Shown: positions 46,317 through 54,308 of the stretch, piece by piece
Layout: each line of letters starts with the position of its first letter
How positions within the stretch are numbered: position 1 is the first letter of the stretch
Assembly: GCA_031769625.1 (NCBI GenBank)
Contig: JAUIMM010000582.1
Coordinates: 2,680,501 to 2,744,500, forward strand
DNA: 64,000 nt
Origin: Taudactylus pleione
Lineage: Eukaryota; Chordata; Amphibia; Anura; Myobatrachidae
Reading direction: 5' to 3'
Position numbers and translations under genes: made by a program
Notes under the pieces: model-generated
Told to the model about the DNA's origin: nothing
Seen by the model: only the letters and a program-made list of their open reading frames with translations
Database searches by the model: none

Positions 46317-49300
46317 TTGCCCCCATATAAAGCTGTGATTACCTACATTTAGCTTCAGATATTTCTACGTTAATTTGTAGGACAGCACCTGAATCATTTT
46401 TTCGCGCTCCATCCCCTCTTCCACCACGTAGACTTTGGCGCGGCCGTGACGCTCGTTGTCCCGGATATCTTTGGCGACACTTGTAGCTTTCAGCTTCTCA
46501 AACCTGTTGGCCTTTGACCCGCACCACTGGTAGATTTCCTGCAATCGCCGAAGGACAAGTTACAGATCTGGTGTAAACGCCCCAATGGCCAACCGATCGT
46601 CACCACACACAAACCGCATTGCTCTCGCAAAACAGAATACAAAGAGAAGTCACTGAAAGTTTCGTTTGTGTTTACAGAATAAAGGGTCTATATACTAAGC
46701 CTTGGAGAGATATCAAGTGGATTGTGATAAAGTACCAGCCAATCAGCTCCTGTCATTTTTCAAACAGCTTGTAAAGTGACAGTAAGGAGCTGATTGGTTG
46801 GTACTTTATCCCTCCCCATGGCTACATACATAGACCTCCAAGTTATTTATTCATTTATTTATTTTTTTAAATGGGTGAAATCAATTAGATTGTATTATAG
46901 TCCCTTGGAAAGTATGTACTAATTTATATCTTTCATTTACAGGAATAGTTTAGCAGGTCCTGGCAGGTACAGATATATCCAGGAACTCCGCCGGTCGCGA
47001 CAATCCGATGACCTGGCGTAGAGGCCCTGAACGCCTCAGTGTCAGATCACTTCTGCCAAGGAGAGACCAGAGCGACACTGAGGGCGATCGGCAGGATTCC
47101 GGGCGATGTATCGGGCAGGACGATGCTAAATACAGATATACTATTACCTGAAGAGTCAGATGCAACATTGTTATTGTACAGACTTCTACTGAAATTAAAC
47201 CAATAGGAAATTGAATATATTACATGGAGAAGTAACACTTCAATCTTTTATCTGCCTTCCAGGTAACGCAAACAGATTCATTACAGGAAAGAGATTTGTT
47301 AGACGCCTGTTGACAGAGGACATGTGTAGAACATACGCTGTAATTACAGCTTCACCACAACCTTTAATTAACAACCCATTAAATGACAGAGCGGAAAATA
47401 CTTACATCACCCAGATCAAGGATGAAGCAATCGCCCTGGTTGAAGCTCGACCAAGAGACTTGGACCTCTGTGGCCCTGGCCAAGCGTCGGCCTTTCACCT
47501 GGAGCAGTCGCTGCACATTCACATCATTAGGAACCACGTGTGTGAAACCTGAGGCTACTCCACCAGCCTGAGAGCAGAGTACAAGGAAACATGGGGGAAG
47601 AGTAACAAATACAGGGTGACAGGACTACTCTGTGCTGCTGGGGACCCTGCTCCTCCCACTATACAACTCAGTCTGTGGCTTCCTGCTGCCTCCATTCCCC
47701 TCCTCACATCAGGTCACTGCCCCTGTCACATGCAGCCCTGTCCTCACTAACACATCACTCATCTCCTGATATACTCTGTGCTGCTGGGGACCCTGCTCCT
47801 CCCACTATATAACTCTGTCCTGTTACAGAATGCTTCAGCTTTTTTACTCTAGTTAATCATTGCTTCAATTTCAATATTCAGAGATGCCCCTATACATTAT
47901 TTGGAACATCCCCCCAGGGGGTTAAGGTGGGGAGGGCCACAGAGTTTCCATGAACGGTGCATCGTGCAGCTTTATATAAAGGACATTATGTAAAGTGAGG
48001 ACATTATGTGGTACAATTAATCAGAATATAAATCATTGAGCCCCTTCCCCACCAATCAATTAGGATATCTAGATTTCTAGAAGAGCTGGATAAAACACTC
48101 TTCATTACCTTGTACTTGAGGCCAGATTTAAAGTAACCCAGGAAAGCCGATGACTCGAACCCTTGGACCTCGCGGTTCTGGATGGGTTTCCCCCCCAGGT
48201 GATCGTCCATCTGGACAGTGAAGATCGCCGCAGATCCGCTTTCATCCTGAGTACACTCATCGCCTGCATAGAAGATGGATGTATGAGGCCACAGTCACCC
48301 ATATAAGAAAAACACGTATACATGGGAGTGGTCTGTTCATACGGTCACATTAGCGCAGTCGAGGAACATAACCAGCTGTCCGCCGATGCCCCATGTGAGA
48401 CTGGCAAAACACTTATTTAATCCCATAGTGGAAATGTTTTTCACATTAACCAGAACGGCCGCTAGATCACAGAAGAGAAGTGATCCAGAATGTGGGCTGC
48501 AGCCGTCCAATAAGGATCGGTCAGGGTTATAGATGTAAACGAGGAGGTTCCCACAGGTCATGTAAACCAGCAAGCGATTGTCCTCTGTTATCAGTGTTTG
48601 ACCCGGCTTCTGCCCCGACGAACCCTCCTGACACTTTCTTACAGAAATTTCCGAAGGTTACATGGGGTGGGGGCGATATCAGTTCGCTCTAAAGCCCCCA
48701 CTCTTATCGCAGTGTTCCGTAAGGCAATAAAAGAGGAGCAGATGGCATATTTGGCTTCCAGCCGCGGAGGGTTTATCCTCACAACAGGGGTGAGAAGATT
48801 TGGAAAATTTGCACTAAGATTAAACCATTTAGCTGCGTTATCTTTAATCAGAAAGACGCTCGTCCTGTCTTCCAAGTGAATTAAGACTATTGTGATAGGG
48901 GCGCTTGTAGACTACACACGCTGCAGCCCTGTAGCCGATAGAATAGCCAACTGGCCCCATATCGCAGCGTGTTGCCCCCAAACCTACCCCGATGTTCTCT
49001 ATGGAGGGGAGATGTATCCTAAATCTTTCCAACATTATTGGGCACAGTGACTGGAAGCGGAGGGCACACGTCCGCCATCAGCCTGTGGGTGAGGTCGCCC
49101 CGCCATCAGCCTGTGGGTGAGGTCGCCCCGCCATCACCCTGTGGGTGAGGTCGCCCCGCCATCACCCTGTGGGTTTAAGTCAACTTCTGCCCATACCAAC
49201 AGGTTAATTTCATGCCAGGAACGACCAAGACTCCACATATGGCTCACAGGGAATTTGGTCCCCCCCAGAGTGTGGGCCATCTCGTGGTAGCAGGACGGTG

Positions 49301-49557
49301 CGTGGCCACTTCAAGTGTCACAATATAACGTTCAGACTATACACAGAGAGAGTTCACTGACCCAGCCAGAAGTGCAGGTCATACTGTAAGTTCCCCGAGC
49401 GCTGTTTTATGGTATTCAGGACGATGTAGGCATCTCCGGTGAAGAAGGACCCGTACTGGTTCTTTGGAACGGCCACAAGATCAAACTTCTCGATCCTCCA
49501 TATCTGGAGGCCGGGGGCTTTGCCGGCCTTCTCAAACTCTGGGTGATCAACCACCAT
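28879..49557 (-). CDS. GSN: Gelsolin gene, complete cytoplasmic-type CDS (16 coding exons)
   Basis: Exons read from the - strand: 49557-49362, 48263-48109, 47567-47406, 46538-46389, 43230-43141, 41832-41700, 40580-40492, 40286-40071, 39215-39082, 38070-37980, 33933-33763, 33194-33020, 32191-32070, 31974-31897, 31679-31619 and 29048-28879. All introns are GT-AG and joins are in frame, giving 730 residues. Gelsolin severs and caps actin filaments under Ca2+ and PIP2 control. Six gelsolin repeats are covered, approximately G1 25-107, G2 147-219, G3 266-338, G4 404-485, G5 525-591 and G6 630-705. PIP2-binding basic motifs are KSGLKYK (111-117) and RLLQVKGRR (137-145). The C-terminal latch helix ([10 protein letters not shown]) separates it from scinderin, which lacks that tail. 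An Asp-to-Glu change is seen at the mammalian caspase-3 site (residue 352). The start is the Met of MVVDHPEF, as in cytoplasmic human gelsolin. Confidence 0.97.
29049..29969. other. GSN last intron, 3' part
   Basis: No exon. Contains the dispersed repeat at 29230-29560 that pairs with 26860-27210, then AT-rich sequence. Confidence 0.5.
29988..30459. mobile_element. GC-rich GGCCTGATTCAG element (nested)
   Basis: Starts in the GAGCTCTGTCAGAGCGTCC hairpin with CTCTGAATCAGGGCC. Ends GCGAGCGGGTCCGAATCAGG then CC. Same family as at 22226 and 53411. Non-coding. Confidence 0.6.
30589..30941. mobile_element. 353-bp element with 9-bp target duplication
   Basis: Bounded by CCTGGAAAA on both sides (30580-30588 and 30942-30950), inserted inside the hAT body. 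Starts GGGATGTCATCAGGATGCCG. Carries a TTAGG-rich stretch (30720-30840) and, on the - strand, GGTTCAAATCCC, which resembles a pol III B box. Class not assigned. Confidence 0.6.
30994..31618. other. GSN last intron, 5' part
   Basis: Region 31385-31510 is a dispersed repeat (GGAGCAGGGTCCCCAGCAGC, GAGATGAGTGATGTGTTAG) whose reverse complement occurs twice at 47617-47820. Otherwise nothing seen. Confidence 0.5.
31619..31679 (-). CDS. GSN: GSN exon: G6 (VFVWIG)
   Basis: 61-nt exon with acceptor TTCTCTAG and donor TCTG|GTGAGT. It encodes [20 protein letters not shown] plus one base of the next Ala codon. This corresponds to the QVFVWVGKDSQEEEK region recalled for human. Confidence 0.94.
31897..31974 (-). 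CDS. GSN: GSN exon: G6 core
   Basis: 78-nt exon (26 codons) with acceptor TTATCAG and donor CAG|GTACTG. It encodes [20 protein letters not shown] then LDMWDQ, nearly identical to recalled human gelsolin. [12 protein letters not shown] is the calcium-binding core of G6. Confidence 0.95.
32070..32191 (-). CDS. GSN: GSN exon: G5-G6
   Basis: 122-nt exon with acceptor TGTTGCAG and donor ATT|GTAAGT. It encodes [20 protein letters not shown] then [20 protein letters not shown]. FWxALGGKxxY and PPRLFACxNKxGRF are conserved gelsolin motifs. Confidence 0.96.
32319..32480. mobile_element. hAT MITE, decayed copy
   Basis: Starts CACAGGTTCTCAAACAGTGC and ends near GTGTGAGAAGCTGTG. Shares the body (TTTTCCAGGTCTCCTC, ATTAG, TCCACCTGTGGATC) with 32499-32702, lying head to tail with it. 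Confidence 0.6.
32499..32702. mobile_element. hAT MITE
   Basis: Near-perfect ends CAGTGGTTCTCAAACTC and GAGTTTGAGAACCACTG. 204 bp. Flanks do not form a clean 8-bp duplication. It lies in the GSN intron between 32191 and 33020. Confidence 0.7.
33020..33194 (-). CDS. GSN: GSN exon: G5, second half
   Basis: 175-nt exon with acceptor TCCTCTAG and donor ACCG|GTAATT. It encodes [40 protein letters not shown] and [29 protein letters not shown] and YLWVGQGAS are the G5 core. Confidence 0.96.
33763..33933 (-). CDS. GSN: GSN exon: G5, first half
   Basis: 171-nt exon (57 codons) with acceptor GTTTCCAG and donor GAG|GTAAGG. It encodes [40 protein letters not shown] and [28 protein letters not shown] and LFGGKP are gelsolin-family signatures. 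The 4-kb intron before this exon contains the expanded hAT/95-bp array. Confidence 0.96.
34212..35629. mobile_element. hAT-type element with expanded 95-bp array
   Basis: Left end CAGGGCCGAAGCTAGGGTAG and right end TCTAGATATGGCTCTG. Flanks GTACTAAC (34204-34211) and GTACTATT (35630-35637) share 6 of 8 bases. Body: GGGCACC modules at both sides around the 95-bp array. The second copy, at 54309-54683, has only two units. Inserted in the 4-kb GSN intron. Confidence 0.7.
34330..35530. repeat. 95-bp minisatellite, about 12.5 units
   Basis: Exact 95-bp period. Unit contains TATGTCCCTATTTATCCCCA, GCATCTCCTGGCCTCCCC, TATCTCTTCCCTGGCCCTTC and CCTCTCTCAGGTGCACTATA. Adjacent units differ at a few sites only, for example CATTGGCC against CCATGGCC. 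A three-unit higher-order pattern (285 bp) recurs near its left end. Confidence 0.95.
35638..36825. other. GSN intron, unremarkable
   Basis: No exon or recognised family repeat. A short G/C-rich block near 36500-36680 shows no coding support. Confidence 0.45.
36826..37340. mobile_element. CCAAT-type MITE with internal tandem expansion
   Basis: Ends GGGGCAGATGTATTAAGCTC and the complement of CACAGCTTAGTACATCTGCC. The interior normally holds one CCAATCAGCTCC segment; here it is amplified as a 53-bp array (36907-37262). Confidence 0.7.
36907..37262. repeat. 53-bp tandem repeat inside a MITE
   Basis: About 6.7 units of GATAACACTGGCTGTGTATG, ATAAACGGTGCTCCAGCCAA and TCAGCTCCTGAGT. Exact 53-bp spacing (36907, 36960, 37013 and on). 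Each unit carries one CCAATCAG. Confidence 0.92.
37341..37979. other. GSN intron, unremarkable
   Basis: No exon other than that starting at 37980, and no repeat structure seen. Confidence 0.45.
37980..38070 (-). CDS. GSN: GSN exon: end of G4
   Basis: 91-nt exon with acceptor TGTTCCAG and donor CAG|GTGATT. It encodes [20 protein letters not shown] then [10 protein letters not shown] after completing the Trp codon (IIYTWQG). LDEELGG matches the human G4 helix and loop. Confidence 0.95.
38071..39081. other. GSN intron with decayed repeats
   Basis: C/A homopolymer run at 38428-38460. An inverted-repeat element at about 38476-38603 (GGTTTTAAAGGATATCCATG and GCATGGATATCCTTAAAACC) looks like a small MITE. 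AT-rich sequence near 38730. Confidence 0.45.
39082..39215 (-). CDS. GSN: GSN exon: G4
   Basis: 134-nt exon with acceptor TATTGCAG and donor ACCTG|GTAATT. It encodes [40 protein letters not shown] and IIYT plus two bases of Trp. IWRIE and the [11 protein letters not shown] core are typical of the first half of a gelsolin repeat. Confidence 0.96.
39216..40070. other. GSN intron with SINE-like repeat
   Basis: Region 39760-39900 (GTGTAAGCATGCGAGCAGGG, GTCTGTTATTACCCAG, then AATAAATAAATT) resembles an amphibian interspersed repeat with an A/T-rich tail. Class not assigned. Confidence 0.4.
40071..40286 (-). CDS. GSN: GSN exon: G3 end and G3-G4 linker; caspase-site variant
   Basis: 216-nt exon (72 codons) with acceptor CCCGTCAG and donor CAG|GTGAGT. 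It encodes [50 protein letters not shown] and [16 protein letters not shown]. In human the linker reads DQTD|G, the known caspase-3 cleavage site. Here it is DQTE|G, with the Glu codon at 40208-40206, so the P1 Asp is absent. Confidence 0.96.
40492..40580 (-). CDS. GSN: GSN exon: G3 long helix
   Basis: 89-nt exon with acceptor CTGTCCAG and donor CAG|GTAACG. It encodes [20 protein letters not shown] then KMGYPKQTQ after completing a split Gly codon. It is the amphipathic helix of G3. Confidence 0.95.
40581..41034. other. GSN intron, unremarkable
   Basis: Nothing recognised between the exon at 40492-40580 and the GC-rich element at 41035. Confidence 0.4.
41035..41315. mobile_element. GC-rich GGCCTGATTCAG element, partial
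   Basis: Left end GGGCCTGATTCAGACCTGCT preceded by TAA. Interior GTGCGCATGCGCACTGCACG, GATCGACAGC, TGACATCACTCGTGATGTCA. The right part merges into unrelated sequence, so the copy is truncated. Confidence 0.6.
41700..41832 (-). CDS. GSN: GSN exon: G3
   Basis: 133-nt exon with acceptor ATTCCCAG and donor AAAG|GTTTGT. It encodes [40 protein letters not shown] and FVWK plus one base of Gly. DDCFILDHG is the gelsolin-repeat core motif of G3. Confidence 0.96.
41833..43140. other. GSN intron, unremarkable
   Basis: A short imperfect tandem (CCAGCCCTACCCACC/CATATAACCAATATTCAC, about 50 bp, 3 copies) at 41950-42090. Nothing else recognised. Confidence 0.45.
43141..43230 (-). CDS. GSN: GSN exon: G2-G3 linker
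   Basis: 90-nt exon (30 codons) with acceptor TATTCCAG and donor AAA|GTAACT. It encodes [20 protein letters not shown] then [10 protein letters not shown]. This acidic, Pro-containing linker is the least conserved part of the N-terminal half. The NRKLAKLYK end matches human. Confidence 0.95.
43758..44347. mobile_element. GGCCTGATTCAG-related element, divergent
   Basis: Left end GGGCCTGATTCAGAGCCGGA. The right end GAGCGGCTCCGAAACAGGCC is its inverse. The interior differs from the other copies (GCTCGCTATTCTG, TTGGCCGCTCGCATC, AAACACCCGTTTTG), so it may be a sister family. Non-coding. Confidence 0.5.
44515..44667. mobile_element. CCAAT-type palindromic MITE
   Basis: Left GGGGTTTATTTACTAAAGTG and TTGCCCATAGCAACCAGATT. 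Right GATTAGTTGCTATGGGCATC and TTCTAAAAACCCGCACTTTT. Same family as 908-1084. Confidence 0.6.
46282..46312. repeat. (CA)n microsatellite
   Basis: About 15 CA dinucleotides in a row. Confidence 0.95.
46389..46538 (-). CDS. GSN: GSN exon: end of G2
   Basis: 150-nt exon (50 codons) with acceptor GATTGCAG and donor CAG|GTGCTG. It encodes [40 protein letters not shown] and [10 protein letters not shown]. The Cys of QWCG (C177) can pair with C164 of the preceding exon, the disulphide known in plasma gelsolin. Confidence 0.96.
46682..46838. mobile_element. CCAAT-type palindromic MITE
   Basis: Left GGGTCTATATACTAAGCC and GTACCAGCCAATCAGCTCC. Right GGAGCTGATTGGTTGGTAC and GGCTACATACATAGACC. Same family as 5810-5951. 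It lies in the GSN intron between 46538 and 47406. Confidence 0.65.
47406..47567 (-). CDS. GSN: GSN exon: G2, PIP2 and furin-type site
   Basis: 162-nt exon (54 codons) with acceptor CTCTCAG and donor GAT|GTAAGT. It encodes [39 protein letters not shown] and [22 protein letters not shown] is the second PIP2 site. RLAR|A keeps the R-x-x-R pattern at which furin cleaves mutant human plasma gelsolin. The Ca2+ ligand mutated in familial amyloidosis (Asp187 in plasma numbering) is conserved as D163. Confidence 0.96.
47617..47820. repeat. Dispersed repeat, tandem pair
   Basis: GTGCTGCTGGGGACCCTGCT then CCTCCCACTATA occurs twice (about 47631 and 47778), and its reverse complement is at 31385-31510. 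Between the two are CACATGCAGCCCTGTCCTC and AACACATCACTCATCTCC. Class unknown. Confidence 0.6.
48109..48263 (-). CDS. GSN: GSN exon: second half of G1, PIP2 site
   Basis: 155-nt exon with acceptor CTATGCAG and donor AAG|GTAATG. It encodes [20 protein letters not shown], then [17 protein letters not shown] and [16 protein letters not shown] and the acidic residues around it belong to the G1 calcium/actin face. KSGLKYK is the first phosphoinositide-binding motif of gelsolin. Confidence 0.96.
48264..49361. other. GSN intron with short tandem repeat
   Basis: Contains a 28-bp tandem at 49070-49172. The rest shows no exon. Confidence 0.45.
49070..49172. repeat. 28-bp tandem repeat
   Basis: About 3.6 units of CCGCCATCAGCCTGTGGGTG plus AGGTCGCC. 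Spacing is exactly 28 bp (49074, 49102, 49130). Confidence 0.85.
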
Positions 49558-49559
49558 TT
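49362..49559 (-). CDS. GSN: GSN first common coding exon: start and G1
   Basis: 198-nt exon on the - strand after acceptor CCTTCAG, beginning AAATGG. The ATG is at 49557-49555, so the first two bases are 5' UTR in the cytoplasmic form or complete a split codon in a secreted form. It encodes [30 protein letters not shown] and [10 protein letters not shown], ending FWL plus one base. The donor reads CTGG|GTCAGT. This is the first half of gelsolin repeat G1, the domain that caps actin. Confidence 0.96.
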
Positions 49560-51377
49560 CTGAAGGCTAAACAAAAGGAAAACAAGATAAAAAGGCGTCA
49601 GGAGCTGTAACTACATAGTGCATTAATGACGACTGTTAGAGGAACATTAACAATCAGTTGCAAATTCTACAACAATCCCCGTAATATAGACGTACGGTTT
49701 TCTGTCTGCTGACTGACAAACGCACCATCCATACACAACTCACTTCACCGGATCACAACGTGCATAGAAGACAGAAATTCATAATACAGCCTTATAATGA
49801 GACATGAGAGCGGGTGGGGCCATTTACTTGCTGCTATACAGTATAAAGGAGGAGGTTACAGGGAAGACATCTGGACGCAGCACAGAGCCGGCCTCGACCA
49901 ATTTGATGCCCTAGGCAAGATTCTGGCTGGTGGTCTCACCAAATGGACATGCCCCGTGACAGTGGGTGCCTAGGGAGGCAGAGGGTGTTTGGGTCTCCAG
50001 CCTCTCTTTAACAAGTACTCATAATTTACTTACCTTTATCGTCTTCCCTCCGCTATGAATGATGCAGCGGGGACCTGGGGTCATGCCGTTGGCGCTGGGC
50101 TGTACAGGCTTTCTGCTGCCTGTCATAATTAACAGGCAAAGGTGCAGTATTGCCGGAAAAGCCCGTACATCCCATCGGAGGACCGCCAGAGTCAGTCAGG
50201 ACTTCTGAAATCTGGAGCTGGCGCTGCGGAGCTTAGATGTCCAGCCTGCCCAGTTTCCCCAAGGATTTTCCAGATGCCCACAGGTATTCGCCTATGCCTG
50301 GCTCTGGCGGCACAGAGATATTTCACTGGCTCTATCCTGAAAATCTACAACAGGTGGAGGACAAACAGCGGAATTGTGTCATTATCCCTAATTATTCATC
50401 ATGAATCGTCCAGTTTGCTTATCTGAGAGACAACAAAACCTGCTGTTAGAATACCGTACATTCTGCGCAGCCGTGGGCAGGGGACACTTATAAGGTCACA
50501 CAAGGAAATGTCTAACAGTAAGGCGTCGGAGCTAACGCAAGGGAGGGGCAATGCGTATCAGGTCATGAGTCATCTGCGCAGCCGGGTCACATTTAGGCTC
50601 TGAGTTACATCCCGCCCCTAGCATGATGGGAAAGGACCCCCCTCGCCATTAGCCCCCATAACCAGGGATGCTTTACCCTCACACTGAGCCATGCGACTCA
50701 GTGCCATTACTACCCTCCAAACACAAGAGCCAGGTAGTCAGGATGCTTCTCCCTCCTGTAATACAGGCGTCACTGAGTGGGGTCTGCGGCCAGACAGAAG
50801 ATTATAGGAGGAGAGATCCCAGATCTACAGCCACCTGCAATATCCAGAATAATCTACAGTAGGTCACTTTCTACATAGAACAAAGGACTCCAAGTGACCA
50901 CAGAACTCCCTTTATAATGGGAATCTATGCAGAGTATTATCACTCGTGTATTATAAACAATGTTGTTTAAGAAATATTAAAAGAATAGTCCAGCGTTAGT
51001 TACTCAGCCATCACCAGACCATTCTGCTGTAAATTAGAAAGTTACAAAGGTCGGTAAATATTACACAGAATAAAGCAGCCACCTAGTGTCACACAGACAG
51101 ATATACTCCTGTATACAGCTGGTCTCACAGCCGTCTGGGTTGTGCTGACACATTGTAACTATTGTGAGGCAGAGATTATCTGTACAATGGAATAATGAGT
51201 CAGAGGAAATGAGCCAGAACGCTGGAAATCAGCATTGCCCAGAGGGGGCGGCATAGCAGAGATGGCGATCCGACTCAGAGCTGTAAAGTAGCAATGCTAA
51301 CCAGTACATCAACTTCGCTGCATGATGAGGGTGCATGATGAGGGTACACCAACAAACAGACCATTAATGCCTTAATA
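49560..51377. other. Upstream GSN sequence (5' intron or UTR region)
   Basis: No coding exon. A repeat-like element at about 49885-50330 begins CAGAGCCGGCCTCGACC and ends ATGCCTGGCTCTG, which are imperfect inverted ends of hAT style. The 5' non-coding exon of the cytoplasmic transcript should lie upstream but I cannot identify it. Confidence 0.4.
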
Positions 51378-51665
51378 CAGGGGTTCTCAAACTTGGTCCT
51401 CAGGACCCCACACAGGTCACCTAGCAGGAGCACAGGTGTATTCATTACTCACTGACATTCCCAGGTCACCCAGCAGGAGCACAGGTGTATTCATCACTCA
51501 CTGACATTCCCAGGTCACCCAGCAGGTGCACAGGTGTAGGCGCTGCTCACCGACACATTTTAAAAGATCCACAGGTGGAGCAAATTATTTCACTTGTGAT
51601 TCTGTGAGGAGACCTGGAAAACACGCACTGTTTGGAGTCCTGAGGACAGAGTTTGAGAACCTGTG
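51378..51665. mobile_element. hAT MITE with internal triplication
   Basis: Ends CAGGGGTTCTCAAACTTGG and GAGTTTGAGAACCTGTG. Inside, a unit of about 49 bp (CAGGTCACCCAGCAGGAGCA, CAGGTGTATTCATCACTCAC, TGACATTCC) occurs three times in tandem at about 51413-51560; other copies of the family have one. Flanking duplication degraded. Confidence 0.7.
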
Positions 51666-53410
51666 GCTGAACACAATAGAATGATGTCCAGTAAATGGAC
51701 TAAGAAGGAAGTTACTATGAATGTATAGGCTGCATTCTCATCATAACAATGGTGGCGGATGGAGCTCCAGGCCTCCACATAAAGATAGGCCCATCATGAC
51801 ACAAGAGGACCTTCCATCCACGTCGGCCATAAAGGTTTATACTTTTACGTATTATTCAGGGAGACATTGGGGCAGATAGTGGAGCTAGTGTACACGCCCA
51901 CATGGCACTGGCCACACCCACCCCGGTCACATCTCCTTCACAATAGGCCCTTAATCTGGCCATGGTCAGCCCACAACGCTGCCATCACTGTGGCCGCCAT
52001 GATGTGGGCAAGCCGTGGGGCTCTCAGCGCCCTAGTGCGAGGACAGCCACGTCAGGAGATCAGGACATGTAATGCAAACACCACACAGGAACTAAAGAGT
52101 CCTGGAATACAGGGTTCCCAGCAACATATGGTCCCAGGGGGAATTGCGTTTCCAGCCCTCTGGCTTCTGTGAATGTTACTGATGTAAAGCGTCCTGTGAG
52201 GTCAGGGAAAATGGGAATAATCCCAAACATTGGCTTTAGGCCGATATCAGAGTCACCCGAAATAACCGAGGTTTCCCAATTCTCTTTCTTCTTGTAAAAC
52301 GGATTTGGTGAATGGAAACAAGAGAAAGTCACATTATACCTCCAGCATTTTACAGAGCAAAAATGGGGACCATCCTCCCACATACACAGCCATCATTCAG
52401 GGCACGAGAACCGAGATGGTCCCAGAAATAACAGAGGACTAGTGTGAGGTATACTATGTACTCTAGGAATAGGGTTTAGTTTTCAGTGTATGGTGAATGT
52501 ACAGGGGGCGTTCCAGTACAAGTCTTATCTGTAATGAGCACCCCAGGGAGCCTGGAAGGCAAGACGCCCGCCATTACTCCGTACCTCGTCTCATGGTTAC
52601 CGCCAGCTCACACACCAGGAATTTCTCACACAGATGTGTTAAATTCTGACCGAAACTAAAAAAAAAAAAAAAAGGTCCAAAAGTGCTTTACGCTCAGTCC
52701 AAAAACAATCCAGCATTTTTTAAACCCGATTCTGCACAGTTTGTGCGAGCGGCAGATCAGGAAAGTCTCCCCCTTACTGCCCAGGGCTGGCGACAGAGGG
52801 GGGAAAACAGACACAACCTTACATTGGATGGAGGAGATTATTATTATTATTTTTTTTTTTTTAGTATAATAAATTTTATAGTTCATACTAAATGCAAAAA
52901 AAAATAAAAAAGAAAAAGTTGTTTTTTTTGGAGCATGTGAAGCAGAGCCATAGCTCTCTGCAAAGAGGACGAGACGCTAATATAGCAATAATTAAGTGAT
53001 AATTCCCTTTTTCTACCATAGGATCAAAAAAAAAAAAAACACCCCACCACCGACAGTCACAAGAAACAGAATTTTTCTAATATCAACGTACAGAAGTGGT
53101 ACTGTGCCCTGAATAAGAACATATGCCGGGAATTGGACCCAGAGCGGGAAGTTGTACTGTGTAGTGGATGAATATAATATAGGCCACAGACAGAGATCAC
53201 AATCCATCCATTTGGTGACTAGCAGCCAATGTCACACTTATTATAGAAGTGCGGCTGTAGGATGGCAAAGGACAGACTAGATGGGCCAGTCGGCGAGTGT
53301 CTGGTGATGGGGTATCGCCAGCAGGATCAGTAACTATAGGTATGGACGGTAAAGGAACCTGAAGACCAAGTGGTAAAAACAATGGAATAAGCTGTACACA
53401 GGGGACAAAG
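51666..53410. other. Upstream GSN region, no gene seen
   Basis: Several A- or T-homopolymer runs (52660, 52850, 53028). No exon or promoter I can support. Confidence 0.45.
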
Positions 53411-53945
53411 GCCCTGATTCAGAGCCGGACGCTCTGACAGAGCGCTCGCTCTGAATCAGGGCCATCCCTACCTTTTGGAGCGGCCTCCTGGGCGCTCGCA
53501 TAGCTGTGGGTGACCGCCCACAGCTATAGCGAGCGGCCAAAATGATGGTCGCGATGGTCAAGACCATCGTGACCATCGGGCTTGCGATGAGACCCTTGCG
53601 GTAGGGTCTCGCTGCCGCAAGCCCAGGAGTTCTTTTGGCTCTATCAGAGCCTAGAGCACTCCCACTGACATCACTAGTGATGTCAGTGGGGCCGGCCCCA
53701 GACGGTAGGCATTCAAATGGGAACGCCTCTGTCTGGGCAGCCACGCCCACCAAAGGGGGTGTGCTGTCAACCACCATCGACAGCACGCCCCCTTTGGTGC
53801 GAGACCCATAACGACGGCTTGGCCGTCATTATTCGGGTCTCGCGCATGCGCACGATGGAGCCGGCTCCGTCGTGTTCATGCGCACTTAGGCAACATCGAC
53901 CCGCTTGCCAGCACTCAGCTCTCGCGAGCGGGTCTGAATTAGGCC
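53411..53945. mobile_element. GC-rich GGCCTGATTCAG element, near-complete
   Basis: Left terminal hairpin GGCCCTGATTCAGAGCCGGA / GCTCTGAATCAGGGCC. Body with GACCGCCCACAGC, GATGGTCGCGATGGTC, TGATGTCAGTGGGGCC, CGACAGCACGCCCC and CGCGCATGCGCACGATGG. Right end GAGCGGGTCTGAATTAGGCC. Probably the best full-length copy in the window. No transposase. Confidence 0.65.
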
Positions 53946-54308
53946 CAGAGTACGGCAGAGTCAGCCCATCCTGCCACACTACATCTGCTGCTGCTGTATA
54001 AACCAACATTACACTTATCTGTCCATGTGCTGCTTCCTGTACCACTGACATAATGATGTAAGCAGCGACTCCACGTACTGCGGGGGAAATGCAATGTGTG
54101 TATTGTGACTGTGCCTCATCCTATCACTCATACCCTGCAACTAATGTTCTCACCCCAAGAATAGACACAAGCAAAACATTTCCTAGGGAGTTCAGCTATT
54201 GTGGAGCCATCAGTCTCCAGCCTTTGTGCTGGGTTAGTGACTCACAGGACGGGCACAAGGTGCCCTACTCACAGCAGATAACCATGACAGAGTGACTAAC
54301 CCCGCGGG

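Larger units (their letters stand above)
44348..46388. other. GSN intron, long gene-free stretch
   Basis: Holds a CCAAT-type MITE at 44515-44667 and a (CA)n microsatellite at 46282-46312. No exon recognised. Confidence 0.5.

Noticed and set aside
53197..53382. Short reverse frame starting MFLPLGLQVPLPSIP
   Set aside because: Only 61 codons, no homology, no splice context. Considered as an alternative GSN N-terminal exon and discarded.
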